Positions 42,251-50,066 are shown, counted from the stretch's first letter. The stretch: 63,429 nucleotides of DNA from Bacillus sp. FJAT-27264 (GCF_001682855.1 NZ_MAQW01000029.1:134864-198292); one strand, 5' to 3'. A program made the numbers and translations. Notes: generated from the letters alone by a model not told the origin.

Positions 42251-42296
42251 GAAAAAATTAGGCGCCCGATAACCGCTCTTCGCGGATATCGGGCGT
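42251..42296 (-). terminator. Terminator after the alpha/beta hydrolase gene
   Basis: Arms GCGCCCGATA and TATCGGGCGT enclose an inner CCGC...GCGG stem. On the minus strand TAATTTTTTCC follows. It lies 38 bases after the hydrolase stop. Confidence 0.82.
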
Positions 42297-42334
42297 CGTC
42301 TACGTTTCAGGACATTTTCCCGGCAATTCTTCGC

Positions 42335-43279
42335 TCAATGTACATAACGAGTTACAAATCCAGCAACCTTGACTTTATAATCCTCTTTGTCCGTATCATA
42401 GGCCAGTCCATGACCCGCCCCCGGAACAACAAACTTCTCCTTGGGACTTTGGCAAGCCTCATATAGTTCATCCAGCATGGCAAAAGGTACAAACTTATCG
42501 GCATCACCATGAATAAAGAGAATCGGCACTTGTGCTTTGCGCACCTGTTTGAGCGCTGAAGCTTCGCTGAACCGATACCCCGCCTTCAGCCGGGTAACTG
42601 TGCTGGCACTTTGTACAAACGGAAAGCTAGGCAGCTTATACATACGCTTCAATTGATACGTTAGCTGAGCTGTAACCGAACTGTAGGCACAATCTGCGAC
42701 GATGACTTTCACCTGCTGTGGAAGCACCTCGCCAGAAGTCATTAACACCGTTGCCCCGCCCATAGATACCCCGTGCAAAACAATCTGTGCATCTGTCCCT
42801 GTCCGCTCGGTCACATAATGAATCCACTGCAAATAATCGCGACGTTCGGGCCAACCGAAGCCGATATAATTCCCTGCACTCGCACCATGCCCCCTAGCAT
42901 CCGGCAGCAGCACATTATAGCCAAGATTCTCATAATAGAATTTGGCGTAGGCCCCCATATCTTTTGCCTGACCAGAATAGCCATGAGCAATGATAGCCGT
43001 GCGTCCCTCCGCACGCTCCGAAGCTAGAAAATACCCTTTCAATTCCAGCCCATCTGCTGAAACAATGCTAACGTCCTGAAAGATCTGACGTGAGATCCAT
43101 TCCTTCCCCTCGCCCCAGGATGGACCAGCAACCGGAGGATCGACCTTCAGGTCAGGACTGCTACCCAGAAATTCTTTGGGCGCCCGCTTGACTGCAACTC
43201 CGTAGAAAAAGAATCCGGCGTATACCACCGCCGCTACAATGATAACAATCACTGTGCCAATCATCAAAGTCCACGACAA
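42335..43279 (-). CDS. Membrane-anchored alpha/beta hydrolase
   Basis: A 314-residue protein with one N-terminal membrane segment (MIGTVIVIIVAAVVYAGFFF) and an alpha/beta hydrolase domain. The nucleophile elbow is GVSMGG (about residue 170), the acid residue lies in FIHGDADKFVPF and the histidine in PGAGHGLAY. It belongs with BAAT/YqkD-like hydrolases; substrate unknown. The start TTG 43279 is set by AGGAGGGG eight bases upstream. Single gene with its own terminator. Confidence 0.83.
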   Translation of the reverse strand: MSWTLMIGTVIVIIVAAVVYAGFFFYGVAVKRAPKEFLGSSPDLKVDPPVAGPSWGEGKEWISRQIFQDVSIVSADGLELKGYFLASERAEGRTAIIAHGYSGQAKDMGAYAKFYYENLGYNVLLPDARGHGASAGNYIGFGWPERRDYLQWIHYVTERTGTDAQIVLHGVSMGGATVLMTSGEVLPQQVKVIVADCAYSSVTAQLTYQLKRMYKLPSFPFVQSASTVTRLKAGYRFSEASALKQVRKAQVPILFIHGDADKFVPFAMLDELYEACQSPKEKFVVPGAGHGLAYDTDKEDYKVKVAGFVTRYVH

Positions 43280-43374
43280 TCTCCATTCCCCTCCTATTGA
43301 ACATCATAATTTTCCCAGATGAAGCTAGTATAGCATGCCCTGCAAGGAGACCAAAGTGAAGGGTGTAGCTCATA

Positions 43375-43420
43375 GAAAAAGAGCCGCTCTCCGGAAAATG
43401 AAGATTCCGAAAGCGGCTCT
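43375..43420 (-). terminator. Terminator after the LPXTG surface protein gene
   Basis: Nine-base arms AGAGCCGCT and AGCGGCTCT are followed on the minus strand by TTTTT. It lies 43 bases past the stop codon. Confidence 0.85.
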
Positions 43421-43462
43421 GCTGTTATTTACGGCAAAACAACCTATGATCCTGTCTGCCGG

Positions 43463-46204
43463 TTAAGATTTGTTTTTTCTGGAGAATCTGAATCTTACCA
43501 GCAATCCCAGAGCGGCTAAACCTAGCCCGGTTACATAATAAGGGAGAGGACTCGATTCACCCGTCTTTGGCAACTGATCTACAGCCGGACCACTCAGCGG
43601 AACGCTGTTATTGGCCAAGACAATAGAAGGCGTTGCCGGTTTTTTCGAAGGTGTCGGTGTGGACGTCGGCACCGGTGCCAGTGGTACTTGCTCATCTTCA
43701 ATGATAATTTCCTCATTGTCCAGTGTTGGCGTTGGTGTCGGCGTGGACGTCGGCGTTGCTGTTGACACTGGTCCAGCCGGTACCGGATCACGATCCACAA
43801 CAATTGTGCCAATTACAGGTGGAGTCGTTGGACTTGGCTGCGGTGTGACCACTGGTGATGGTGGCGTCGATGTCGGTGTTGGCGTCACTTCTGGTGTTGG
43901 TGTCGGTGTTACTTCCGGCGTTGGTGTCGGCGTTCCTTCAGGCGTTGGCGTCGGCGTTACTTCCGGCGTTGGCGTCGGTGTTACTTCCGGCGTTGGTGTC
44001 GGTGTTACTTCCGGCGTTGGTACTGGCGTTACCGTTGGTGTTGGTGTTGCCGTTGGTGTCGGTGTCGGTGTTGGTGTCGGCGTTGCCGTTGGTGTTGGTG
44101 TAGCCGTCGGTGTTGGTGTTGGCGTAGCCGTTGGCGTTGGTGTTGGCGTAGCCGTTGGCGTAGCTGTTGGCATTGGTGTTGGTGTTGCTGTCGGCGTCGC
44201 CGTTGGCGTAGCCGTCGGTGTTGGTTTCGGCGTCGCTGTCGGCGTAGCCGTTGGTGTTGGTGTTGGCTTCGGCGTCGCTGTCGGCGTAGCCGTTGGTGTT
44301 GGTGTTGGCTTCGGCGTCGCTGTCGGCGTAGCCGTCGGTGTTGGTGTTGGTGTTGGTGTTGGTTTCGGCGTAGCTGTCGGCGTAGCTGTCGGCGTAGCCG
44401 TCGGTGTTGGCTTCGGCGTCGGTGTTGGTGTTGGTGTTGGTGTCGGCTTCGGCGTCGCTGTCGGTGTAGCCGTCGGTGTTGGTGTTGGCTTCGGCGTCGC
44501 TGTTGGCGTAGCCGTCGGTGTTGGTGTTGGTGTTGGTTTCGGCGTAGCCGTCGGTGTCGGTGTTGGTTTCGGCGTCGCTGTCGGCGTAGCCGTTGGTGTT
44601 GGTGTTGGCTTCGGCGTCGCTGTCGGCGTAGCCGTTGGTGTTGGTGTCGGCTTCGGCGTCGCTGTTGGCGAAGCCGTCGGTGTCGGCTTCGGCGTCGCTG
44701 TCGGCGTAGCCGTCGGTGTTGGTGTTGGCTTCGGCGTCGCTGTCGGCGTAGCCGTTGGTGTTGGTGTTGGCTTCGGCGTCGCTGTCGGCGTAGCCGTTGG
44801 TGTTGGTGTTGGCTTCGGCGTCGCTGTCGGCGTAGCCGTCGGTGTTGGTGTTGGCTTCGGCGTCGCTGTCGGCGTAGCCGTTGGTGTTGGCTTCGGCGTC
44901 GCTGTCGGCGTAGCCGTCGGTGTTGGCTCCGGCGTTGGGCACAATGTTGGTGTCGGTGTTGGTTTCGGCGTCACTGTTGGTGTAGCCGTTGGTGTCGCTG
45001 TCGGCTTCGGCGTTGGTGTTGCTGTTGGTTTCGGCGTCGCTGTTGGCGTAGCTGTCGGTGTTACTGTCGGCGTCGCTGTTGGCGTAGCCGTCGGTGTTGC
45101 TGTCGGCTTCGGCGTCGCTGTTGGCGTAGCCGTTGGTGTCGCTGTCGGCTTCGGCGTTGGTGTCGGCGTTGCCGCCGGTGTTGCTGTTGGGCACGGTGTC
45201 GGTGTTGTTTTTGTTTTTGACGTCGGGCAAGGTGTTAATGTTGGCTTCGGTGTGGCCGTTGCTGTCGGTGTTGCTGTCGGCTTCGGCGTTGCACTCGGTG
45301 ACGGTGTTGGTGTCACGGTTGGTGTCGGACTTGGGCTTGGGCTTGGCGTAGGCGTTGTTGACGGGGTGGTTCCTTCAAACGGATAATGATGCATTTGCAC
45401 AAAACCGTTGAATGAAGTGGCTATCAACGTACCATGCAATTCCGCGTAATTATAGAACACACTTGCTTTCGGCGCCAGAATTGTACCTTCTATCGTTGTA
45501 TTAGCTATACTGATTGAGCCTGCTTGATAAAAATTAAATAATACCTTCCGGGGACTTCCTCCCCAGATTTGAAAACTCGGAATGCTGACTGCGCCTCCGC
45601 TAACATTGACTATAACAGTACCATTGTTTGCAATGTTAAACTGAAGACCATTGGCATCCTTCAAATCAGAGGCGGATAAGTTCACAACATTAAAAGCTCC
45701 CGGAGCGTTAATCGTTATTTTTCCATACTCCTTGGTGAAAGATCCTGCCTCAGGGAGGGACGCCAGTTCAGCCGATTTATTAATCAGAAATTGCTTTTCT
45801 CTAGCAAAATCAATTGGAGTAGCCTTTCTCTCGCCTTCTTTGATATCAACCCTTTCCTTGGTCAAAGACCCTCCGTAAACGGCTGTGCCATACACAGTTC
45901 CATCAGTCAGATTAATGTTTCCTCCCGCAATTAGAACATCGCCGCCCGGGGCATCCTTAGATACACCATAACTTTTCAGGCTGATATTCCCTGCGGCGGC
46001 AAGTCGCCCGTGAATCTGGTCGCTCGACTGCGTGAAATCTCCAAACACAAAAGCATTAAAATTCCCGGCAACCCCCAAGACTGGCGTCGGGGTATACGGC
46101 AAGCCCGATGTTGCGTTCACAGGGACGCCCAGGGAAAACGTGCTTCCCACTGTCAGCAGCCCTGCCAGGAACAATTTCACTGCCGACTTCATTTTTTTCC
46201 TCAA
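43463..46204 (-). CDS. Sortase-anchored Pro/Thr-repeat surface protein (choice-of-anchor A domain)
   Basis: A 913-residue secreted protein. A signal peptide (residues 1-32) precedes a folded region of about 240 residues that matches the choice-of-anchor A type (GNFNAFVFGDFTQSSDQIHG). A very long Pro/Thr/Ala/Lys repeat follows from about 282 to 800, built from TPTPTATPTATPKP and, near its end, repeated TPTPEV units. The C-terminus has the sortase motif LPKTG, a hydrophobic segment and a basic tail. The repeat acts as a stalk across the cell wall. The start is TTG 46204 with AGGAGGTG six bases upstream. A c-di-GMP riboswitch precedes it, so it is probably an adhesin or matrix protein. Confidence 0.87.
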   Translation of the reverse strand: MRKKMKSAVKLFLAGLLTVGSTFSLGVPVNATSGLPYTPTPVLGVAGNFNAFVFGDFTQSSDQIHGRLAAAGNISLKSYGVSKDAPGGDVLIAGGNINLTDGTVYGTAVYGGSLTKERVDIKEGERKATPIDFAREKQFLINKSAELASLPEAGSFTKEYGKITINAPGAFNVVNLSASDLKDANGLQFNIANNGTVIVNVSGGAVSIPSFQIWGGSPRKVLFNFYQAGSISIANTTIEGTILAPKASVFYNYAELHGTLIATSFNGFVQMHHYPFEGTTPSTTPTPSPSPSPTPTVTPTPSPSATPKPTATPTATATPKPTLTPCPTSKTKTTPTPCPTATPAATPTPTPKPTATPTATPTATPKPTATPTATPTATPTVTPTATPTATPKPTATPTPKPTATPTATPTVTPKPTPTPTLCPTPEPTPTATPTATPKPTPTATPTATPKPTPTPTATPTATPKPTPTPTATPTATPKPTPTPTATPTATPKPTPTPTATPTATPKPTPTASPTATPKPTPTPTATPTATPKPTPTPTATPTATPKPTPTPTATPKPTPTPTPTATPTATPKPTPTPTATPTATPKPTPTPTPTPTPKPTPTATPTATPTATPKPTPTPTPTPTATPTATPKPTPTPTATPTATPKPTPTPTATPTATPKPTPTATPTATPTATPTPMPTATPTATPTPTPTATPTPTPTATPTPTATPTPTPTPTPTATPTPTVTPVPTPEVTPTPTPEVTPTPTPEVTPTPTPEGTPTPTPEVTPTPTPEVTPTPTSTPPSPVVTPQPSPTTPPVIGTIVVDRDPVPAGPVSTATPTSTPTPTPTLDNEEIIIEDEQVPLAPVPTSTPTPSKKPATPSIVLANNSVPLSGPAVDQLPKTGESSPLPYYVTGLGLAALGLLVRFRFSRKNKS
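43860..45370 (-). repeat. In-gene tandem repeats of the surface protein stalk
   Basis: About 1.5 kb of nested repeats with 6-, 12- and 42-base periods, and 30-base units at 43873-44030. No stop codon occurs in several opposite frames, which creates long artificial ORFs on both strands. Such DNA is prone to length change. Confidence 0.9.
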
Positions 46205-46257
46205 TGCTTACACCTCCTATTAAATTCTATATGATCTCGTAGCAGCTACGATGACAA

Positions 46258-46380
46258 CAAAAAAAGACCACCAAGAAGTAGAGAAGCTCTCTTCATGGCA
46301 GTCGGACGGTCATGGCACTGGTTAGCACTTTAGACTCCTGGACTTTGCGTCCCGCCTTTTCAGACGGTTTGCTATTATAC
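46258..46380 (-). promoter_or_regulatory. Cyclic di-GMP-I (GEMM-I) riboswitch with terminator
   Basis: On the minus strand GCAAACCGTC is followed by the near-invariant GGGACGCAAAG, then AGGAGTCTAAA and, after a variable hairpin, CATGACCGTCCGACTGCC; these match the GEMM-I aptamer in order and spacing. A second stem (CCATGAAG...CTTCTTGG) leads into seven T residues at 46259-46265, a classic terminator platform. The surface protein gene starts 54 bases later. Confidence 0.85.
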
Positions 46381-46518
46381 ATGACGATAATAACTTAGTA
46401 GAGATGCCCACAAAACAACATACGATAGGCCCTTGTGATGATTTTTACTGTGAATTTACCAATAGTGTAGCTTGGCATTATCGTATTGTCAACGAATTCC
46501 TTTTTGTACAATCTTTAA

Positions 46519-46543
46519 ATAAAAAAAGCGCCAAAAGGCGCTT
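46519..46543 (-). terminator. Terminator after the 32-residue ORF
   Basis: Arms AAGCGCC and GGCGCTT with a four-base loop are followed on the minus strand by a run of T. It lies 24 bases after the stop of the small ORF. Confidence 0.85.
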
Positions 46544-46566
46544 CAAATCGTCATTTTATCCTCTTT

Positions 46567-46665
46567 TTAGAACAGTTGTATCCACCCGATAATTGATATC
46601 CATAACGGAATACTCAGGAACAGTCCGAACAACATCCCCCTACAAATATTCCCTTCATGCTCCAT
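46567..46665 (-). CDS. Small single-span membrane protein (32 aa)
   Basis: ATG 46665 is preceded by GAAGGAGAAGTGAGCC and opens a 32-codon frame with a charged start (MEHEGNICRG) and a hydrophobic rest (MLFGLFLSIPLWISIIGW). A strong terminator follows directly. No family is recognised. The ribosome binding site, membrane-like composition and own terminator make it a credible small gene. It is divergent from the 135-residue gene at 46856, with a Fnr/Rex-type box between them. Confidence 0.6.
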   Translation of the reverse strand: MEHEGNICRGMLFGLFLSIPLWISIIGWIQLF

Positions 46666-46749
46666 GGCTCACTTCTCCTTCAATATTACAATAGTTAGTC
46701 TTCTTTTTAGTATTTCAAATTAAATATAATATCATTCCTGAAAATGAAT

Positions 46750-46765
46750 TGTGAACTAAATCACA
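46750..46765 (+). promoter_or_regulatory. Perfect Fnr/CRP/Rex-type box
   Basis: TGTGA-ACTAAA-TCACA matches all ten consensus positions. Its centre is about 69 bases before the predicted start site of the gene at 46856, a usual place for class I activation. It could also act on the divergent 32-residue gene. Confidence 0.6.
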
Positions 46766-46790
46766 TGTATGTGTTTGTTTATAAATACCA

Positions 46791-46820
46791 TTGAATATTT
46801 TTTGAAATCAGAAGTATAAT
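46791..46820 (+). promoter_or_regulatory. Sigma-A promoter of the gene at 46856
   Basis: TTGAAT (46791-46796) and TATAAT (46815-46820) with 18 bases between them. The leader would be about 30 bases. Confidence 0.7.
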
Positions 46821-46855
46821 AGGAATATACGTTCTCATTTTAGGTGGTGATATGC

Positions 46856-47263
46856 ATGCACAAAGCCGAGAGTATAGACAATCATCTGGTAAAATCGTAT
46901 TTGCTTCTCCCGCTGATTCTATCCGCTTTTGAACGCGATGCCAGCATCATTTCCGCACAGCTTCGAACACCTTCACCTTACCTTGAGGTTCTCGATACGG
47001 CAGCCAGTGCAGCTACTGCAGATCTCAGGGATATCCGCACGGAGATGAGAATGCGCGGCATCAAGGTATATGAACAACATAAGCTCCCGCATGGCTTTGA
47101 GGCCAAATTTATCTGCCGGGGATATCACGAACGGATGCTGCTGCTGAATGAGCTCATTGCTGCCCAAGCAGGAATCCATATGCGCAGATACCTGGGACTG
47201 GATATTTCAGCTTTCCGAAATGAGCAGGAGCAATACGGAATCAAGCCTGCCCCTCAACTCTAA
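46856..47263 (+). CDS. Hypothetical protein (135 aa)
   Basis: I do not recognise it. The protein is soluble and mostly helical, with a motif-like HGFEAKFICRGYHERM in the second half and a single cysteine. ATG 46856 follows AGGTGGTG by six bases; the in-frame GTG 46844 overlaps that site. The perfect Fnr/CRP-type box and sigma-A promoter upstream suggest control by oxygen or redox state. Confidence 0.72.
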   Translation: MHKAESIDNHLVKSYLLLPLILSAFERDASIISAQLRTPSPYLEVLDTAASAATADLRDIRTEMRMRGIKVYEQHKLPHGFEAKFICRGYHERMLLLNELIAAQAGIHMRRYLGLDISAFRNEQEQYGIKPAPQL

Positions 47264-47288
47264 ATCCGCCCTATGCCAAGGATCGGTT

Positions 47289-47324
47289 AAAAAAATAGGC
47301 CCTGCCATGGGAGTTGGCAGGACC
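47289..47324 (-). terminator. Terminator in the ASCH gene direction
   Basis: Arms GGCCCTGCCA and TGGCAGGACC (one mismatch) are followed on the minus strand by TATTTTTTT. It lies between convergent genes, 126 bases after the ASCH-domain gene. Confidence 0.75.
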
Positions 47325-47449
47325 CAAATCTATACCACTAAACACTGGGGGGCGTTTGGTAAATCCAATATAACCCCCGAACCTGAAAATAAGCTGATCT
47401 TAAGATAAAAATTAGCTTAAAAAATATCACGATTTTTGTTAAACAAGGA

Positions 47450-47878
47450 TCAGAAGTGCTCCTCCTCTTCAGAAAGGGGATACTCCCAGAATCCTAGCCG
47501 CCCTTTGGCCGGAACGTGATGAACCAGCGGACGAACATTCTCTAGCTCCCAAGCGAAGCGTCCTTCTGTATAGTCGCCAAGAGCCCGTTCGTTCTCGCCC
47601 ATCCACTGCGCCACATTATTCAATCCGGTAATGTCATGGCACTCCTTCAGTTTACCTGTAGCAATAATAACACCCGTGGGTAAATTCTCTTCTGTATAGC
47701 CGTGCTTTGCAAGTATAGATTGGAACGGCTCTCGTCCACATGCTGCCTTGTCTATTTTAAGACCGGCATGAATTGCCAGTTCTCCACGATATGCCGTTCG
47801 CCATGAACGGGTTTCGTAGTTTTTCTCACCAAGCGCAACCAATGTAGCCCAGGGCTGCCGTATCGTTAAGCAACGCAT
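47450..47878 (-). CDS. ASCH domain protein
   Basis: A 142-residue protein with the ASCH fold signature: the N-terminal LTIRQPWATLVALGEKNYETRSW and the later GVIIATGKLKECHDI and GRFAWELENVRPL. ASCH domains resemble PUA domains and bind RNA; some, such as E. coli YqfB, are N4-acetylcytidine amidohydrolases. The role here is not known. ATG 47878 has AAGGAGA upstream. Confidence 0.87.
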   Translation of the reverse strand: MRCLTIRQPWATLVALGEKNYETRSWRTAYRGELAIHAGLKIDKAACGREPFQSILAKHGYTEENLPTGVIIATGKLKECHDITGLNNVAQWMGENERALGDYTEGRFAWELENVRPLVHHVPAKGRLGFWEYPLSEEEEHF

Positions 47879-47944
47879 ATTGTGTTATCTCCTTCTTTAT
47901 TTCGCTGAGCTATCAGGTGTATATCCCTACTATAGCTCTTTTAT

Positions 47945-48109
47945 CTAAATATCGAACTTCTTATCCAACACCACAATAAACAAAGTCGCAAGTGGCCCGC
48001 ACAATAATGAGATTAGGAACCAGTTCAGTCCACTTCTGTTTTTGCCCTGTGCCAGTCCGGCATTAATTAAAGCAAGCGTACCCCAGCCCACAAAATATCC
48101 GTTCTCCAT
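47945..48109 (-). CDS. Small membrane protein (54 aa)
   Basis: ATG 48109 follows GGAGGAGTACAAG. The 54-codon frame encodes two hydrophobic stretches (YFVGWGTLALINAGLA and WFLISLLCGPLATLFIVVL) joined by a basic loop GKNRSG and ends in DKKFDI. It resembles small two-span membrane proteins of Bacillota, but I cannot name a family. No terminator was found. Confidence 0.6.
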   Translation of the reverse strand: MENGYFVGWGTLALINAGLAQGKNRSGLNWFLISLLCGPLATLFIVVLDKKFDI

Positions 48110-48240
48110 CTTGTACTCCTCCATTTTTCATTTAATATTTGTCCGAATTCATGAGATCGACCGGATCATACCTGAATAATTCTGGAATAAAGGGCTGTGA
48201 CAATAGCTTTTTAGGGGATAACAATGAACGTCATATGGAT

Positions 48241-48438
48241 TTAATAAAAATTTCGCTTTTTAAGAAACTCCCTTTTTGATGTGTCTGTAAAAGAAGAGGA
48301 TAACCATTGGACTCTAAATGCGAGTGTCTGGGATTCGTGCTCCTTCGAGAATGCACTTGCATATACCATGAAAAATCCGGACAAAATTAACCAAGACAAC
48401 CATGCAGCAAAAGTTCTTTTTTTGTGATTTAGTGTCAC
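48241..48438 (-). CDS. Doubtful small membrane ORF (65 aa)
   Basis: A GTG-started frame with one hydrophobic segment (FAAWLSWLILSGFFMVYASAF) and a basic C-terminus. The ribosome binding site is weak and no neighbour supports it. It may be chance. Confidence 0.25.
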   Translation of the reverse strand: MTLNHKKRTFAAWLSWLILSGFFMVYASAFSKEHESQTLAFRVQWLSSSFTDTSKREFLKKRNFY

Positions 48439-48503
48439 AGATAGCCCTGCTCATTTGTCTACATAAATGTACAATAAAAAAACTATTATGGAGGCACTAT
48501 CCA

Positions 48504-49145
48504 ATGAGCAAGCTACTTATCATTAACGCACACCCTTTAGTTGATTCAACTACTTCATTCAGTCTTAATGTATTCAAACACTTCATGGAGACTTATGAAG
48601 AGCATAAACCTAATAATGAAATCATCGAACAAATTAACCTATATGAAGATGAGGTCCCTTTAATTGATAAGACTGTCCTAGGTGCTTGGGACAAGTCTGC
48701 AAAGGGTGAAACCCTAACAAGTCAAGAAAAAGAAGTAACCGGACGAATGAATGAAGTATTGCAACAATTCAAAAGTGCTAATAAATATCTTATTGTTCAC
48801 CCACTGCATAACTTCAACGTTCCATCAAAGCTTAAGGATTATGTCGATAACATTATGATTGCAAAGGAGACATTTAAGTATACCGATACAGGATCAGTGG
48901 GACTTTTAAAGGATGGGAGAAGCACGGTAGTCATTCAGGCAAGCGGTTCGATCTATACCAATGATGACTGGTATACTGAAGTTGAATACTCACATAAATA
49001 TTTGAAGTCGATGTTTAATTTCTTTGGTATCGAGGACTTCCAAACCCTTAGAGTACAAGGGACTGCTCTACTGGACAAGGACGAGATATTAAAGAAAGCA
49101 TTTAAAGAAGCAGAAGAAGCAGCCGTCACTTTGGCAAAAAAATAA
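48504..49145 (+). CDS. FMN-dependent NADH azoreductase (AzoR family)
   Basis: A 213-residue flavodoxin-fold enzyme. Family stretches are the N-terminal LLIINAHPLVDSTTSFSL, HPLHNFNVPSKLKDYVDNI and the glycine-rich IQASGSIY. It reduces azo dyes and quinones with two electrons from NADH and probably protects against quinone stress. ATG 48504 has TGGAGG upstream; a longer frame from 48402 lacks a site. Its GC content is lower than that of most neighbours, possibly a sign of transfer. Confidence 0.88.
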   Translation: MSKLLIINAHPLVDSTTSFSLNVFKHFMETYEEHKPNNEIIEQINLYEDEVPLIDKTVLGAWDKSAKGETLTSQEKEVTGRMNEVLQQFKSANKYLIVHPLHNFNVPSKLKDYVDNIMIAKETFKYTDTGSVGLLKDGRSTVVIQASGSIYTNDDWYTEVEYSHKYLKSMFNFFGIEDFQTLRVQGTALLDKDEILKKAFKEAEEAAVTLAKK

Positions 49146-49168
49146 ATAATTTAACGAGTACTTTAATT

Positions 49169-49206
49169 AAAAAACGGCGCGGCTCCGAACCTCCGGAATC
49201 CGCGCC
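49169..49206. terminator. Terminator between the azoreductase gene and tRNA-Thr
   Basis: Arms GGCGCGG and CCGCGCC enclose a second stem with CCGGA/TCCGG character. An A-tract before it gives a T-tract on the minus strand, so it ends the tRNA transcript and may also stop the azoreductase message. Confidence 0.8.
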
Positions 49207-49225
49207 ATTATTGTCTAATTGAGGA

Positions 49226-49297
49226 TGCTGGTGAAGGGAATTGAACCCCCGGCCTACGCATTACGAGTGCGTTGCTCTACCCCTGAGCTACACCAGC
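49226..49297 (-). tRNA. tRNA-Thr (anticodon CGT)
   Basis: The minus strand folds as a cloverleaf of 72 bases: acceptor GCTGGTG/CACCAGC, D-arm with AGCTCAGGGGTAGAGC, anticodon stem ACGCA/TGCGT with loop CTCGTAA, and T-arm with GGGGGTTCAATTCCC. The anticodon CGT reads ACG. CCA is not encoded. Confidence 0.95.
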
Positions 49298-49383
49298 TTG
49301 AAGCTTTACCTTCGTCAAACAAAAAAACATTATACTCCCTATTATGGAAAAATCAACCCTATTTCAAGCAGTCTGCAAGGCGC

Positions 49384-49701
49384 CTATTCCGCCGGGTCAG
49401 CATGGAGCTTACGCTCTACGGACTCAAGCTTACTTTTACTGCTAGAGGGCTTGTCACGGCGGTCATCAATCTTGACAGCGGTGGAGACACGCTGGGCCCC
49501 GTTAGTAAAAGGAGACTCATGTAGGGCTTCCACGGCGGCGAGAATCCGCTGTAGCGGGCCTTCAATAATGGTTCCCATGGACGTAAGTTCATACGTCACT
49601 CCCTCCACCGTCTCTAACACACGTTGCATATCCGCAACATAAGTACTGAGGCTGGTGCTACCCGTACCAATCGGAATGACCGTAACTTCAGCTATAGGCA
49701 T
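49384..49701 (-). CDS. MTH1187/UPF0045 family thiamine-binding-like protein
   Basis: A 105-residue protein of the YqgV/MTH1187 family, with MPIAEVTVIPIGTGSTSLSTY at the start and TSMGTIIEGPLQRILAAVEALH in the middle. Structures show a ferredoxin-like fold, and some members bind thiamine. ATG 49701 follows AAGGGAGGGATTTAGC; a longer reading from 49809 has no site. It lies between tRNA-Thr and the nrd control region. Confidence 0.85.
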   Translation of the reverse strand: MPIAEVTVIPIGTGSTSLSTYVADMQRVLETVEGVTYELTSMGTIIEGPLQRILAAVEALHESPFTNGAQRVSTAVKIDDRRDKPSSSKSKLESVERKLHADPAE

Positions 49702-49918
49702 GCTAAATCCCTCCCTTATCCTTTCATTTTGGAAAAACAACAGCTTCCCCTTATTGTACCCACTCTCCGTCTCTCCTACAAATCGGGTGTCTAATTGATC
49801 GCTACCCAAGTAGAGGCTTCTACCTCCTGAAGCACAAAATCCAGTAAAAACCTATATCTTTTTTATGGACGGTTTGTGGCATATTTTCGGATAAATTATG
49901 AACCATTTCAAGCTTTTT

Positions 49919-49972
49919 TGTGGATGATTTGTGGATTACCTGTGGATGGTTCTGTGGACTTCCTGTGGAGAA
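49919..49972 (+). promoter_or_regulatory. Helically phased array of DnaA-box-like TGTGGA repeats
   Basis: TGTGGA starts at 49919, 49930, 49941, 49953 and 49964, intervals of 11, 11, 12 and 11 bases. TGTGGATTA at 49930 differs in one base from the DnaA box TGTGGATAA; the others differ in one to three. All point the same way. They lie about 270-320 bases before nrdD in a 535-base gap that has no gene. Confidence 0.55.
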
Positions 49973-50020
49973 AAGGGATGATCTCAGGCGTGGCAAGGGT
50001 TCACAGAATTCGGTGGACAA

Positions 50021-50066
50021 ACACAATATATTGATGTAATGTAGTCTCTATCGACAAAATATAGTA
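50021..50066 (+). promoter_or_regulatory. Paired NrdR boxes upstream of nrdD
   Basis: ACACAATATATTG (50021-50033) matches the NrdR box almost perfectly and ACAAAATATAGTA (50054-50066) closely. They are 33 bases apart, about three helical turns, as NrdR sites usually are. NrdR represses reductase genes when dATP is high. Confidence 0.7.

Noticed and set aside
43611..45386. 591-codon Gly/Val frame on the plus strand opposite the stalk repeats, and a 430-codon Asn/Asp frame at 43938-45230
   Set aside because: Both exist only because the repeat lacks stop codons in these frames. There is no ribosome binding site or folded domain, and the minus-strand gene has a signal peptide, LPKTG and a riboswitch.
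48422..48440. TTGTGA...TCACAG inverted repeat 64 bases before the azoreductase gene
   Set aside because: The spacer is seven bases rather than six, so it does not fit the Fnr/Rex geometry.
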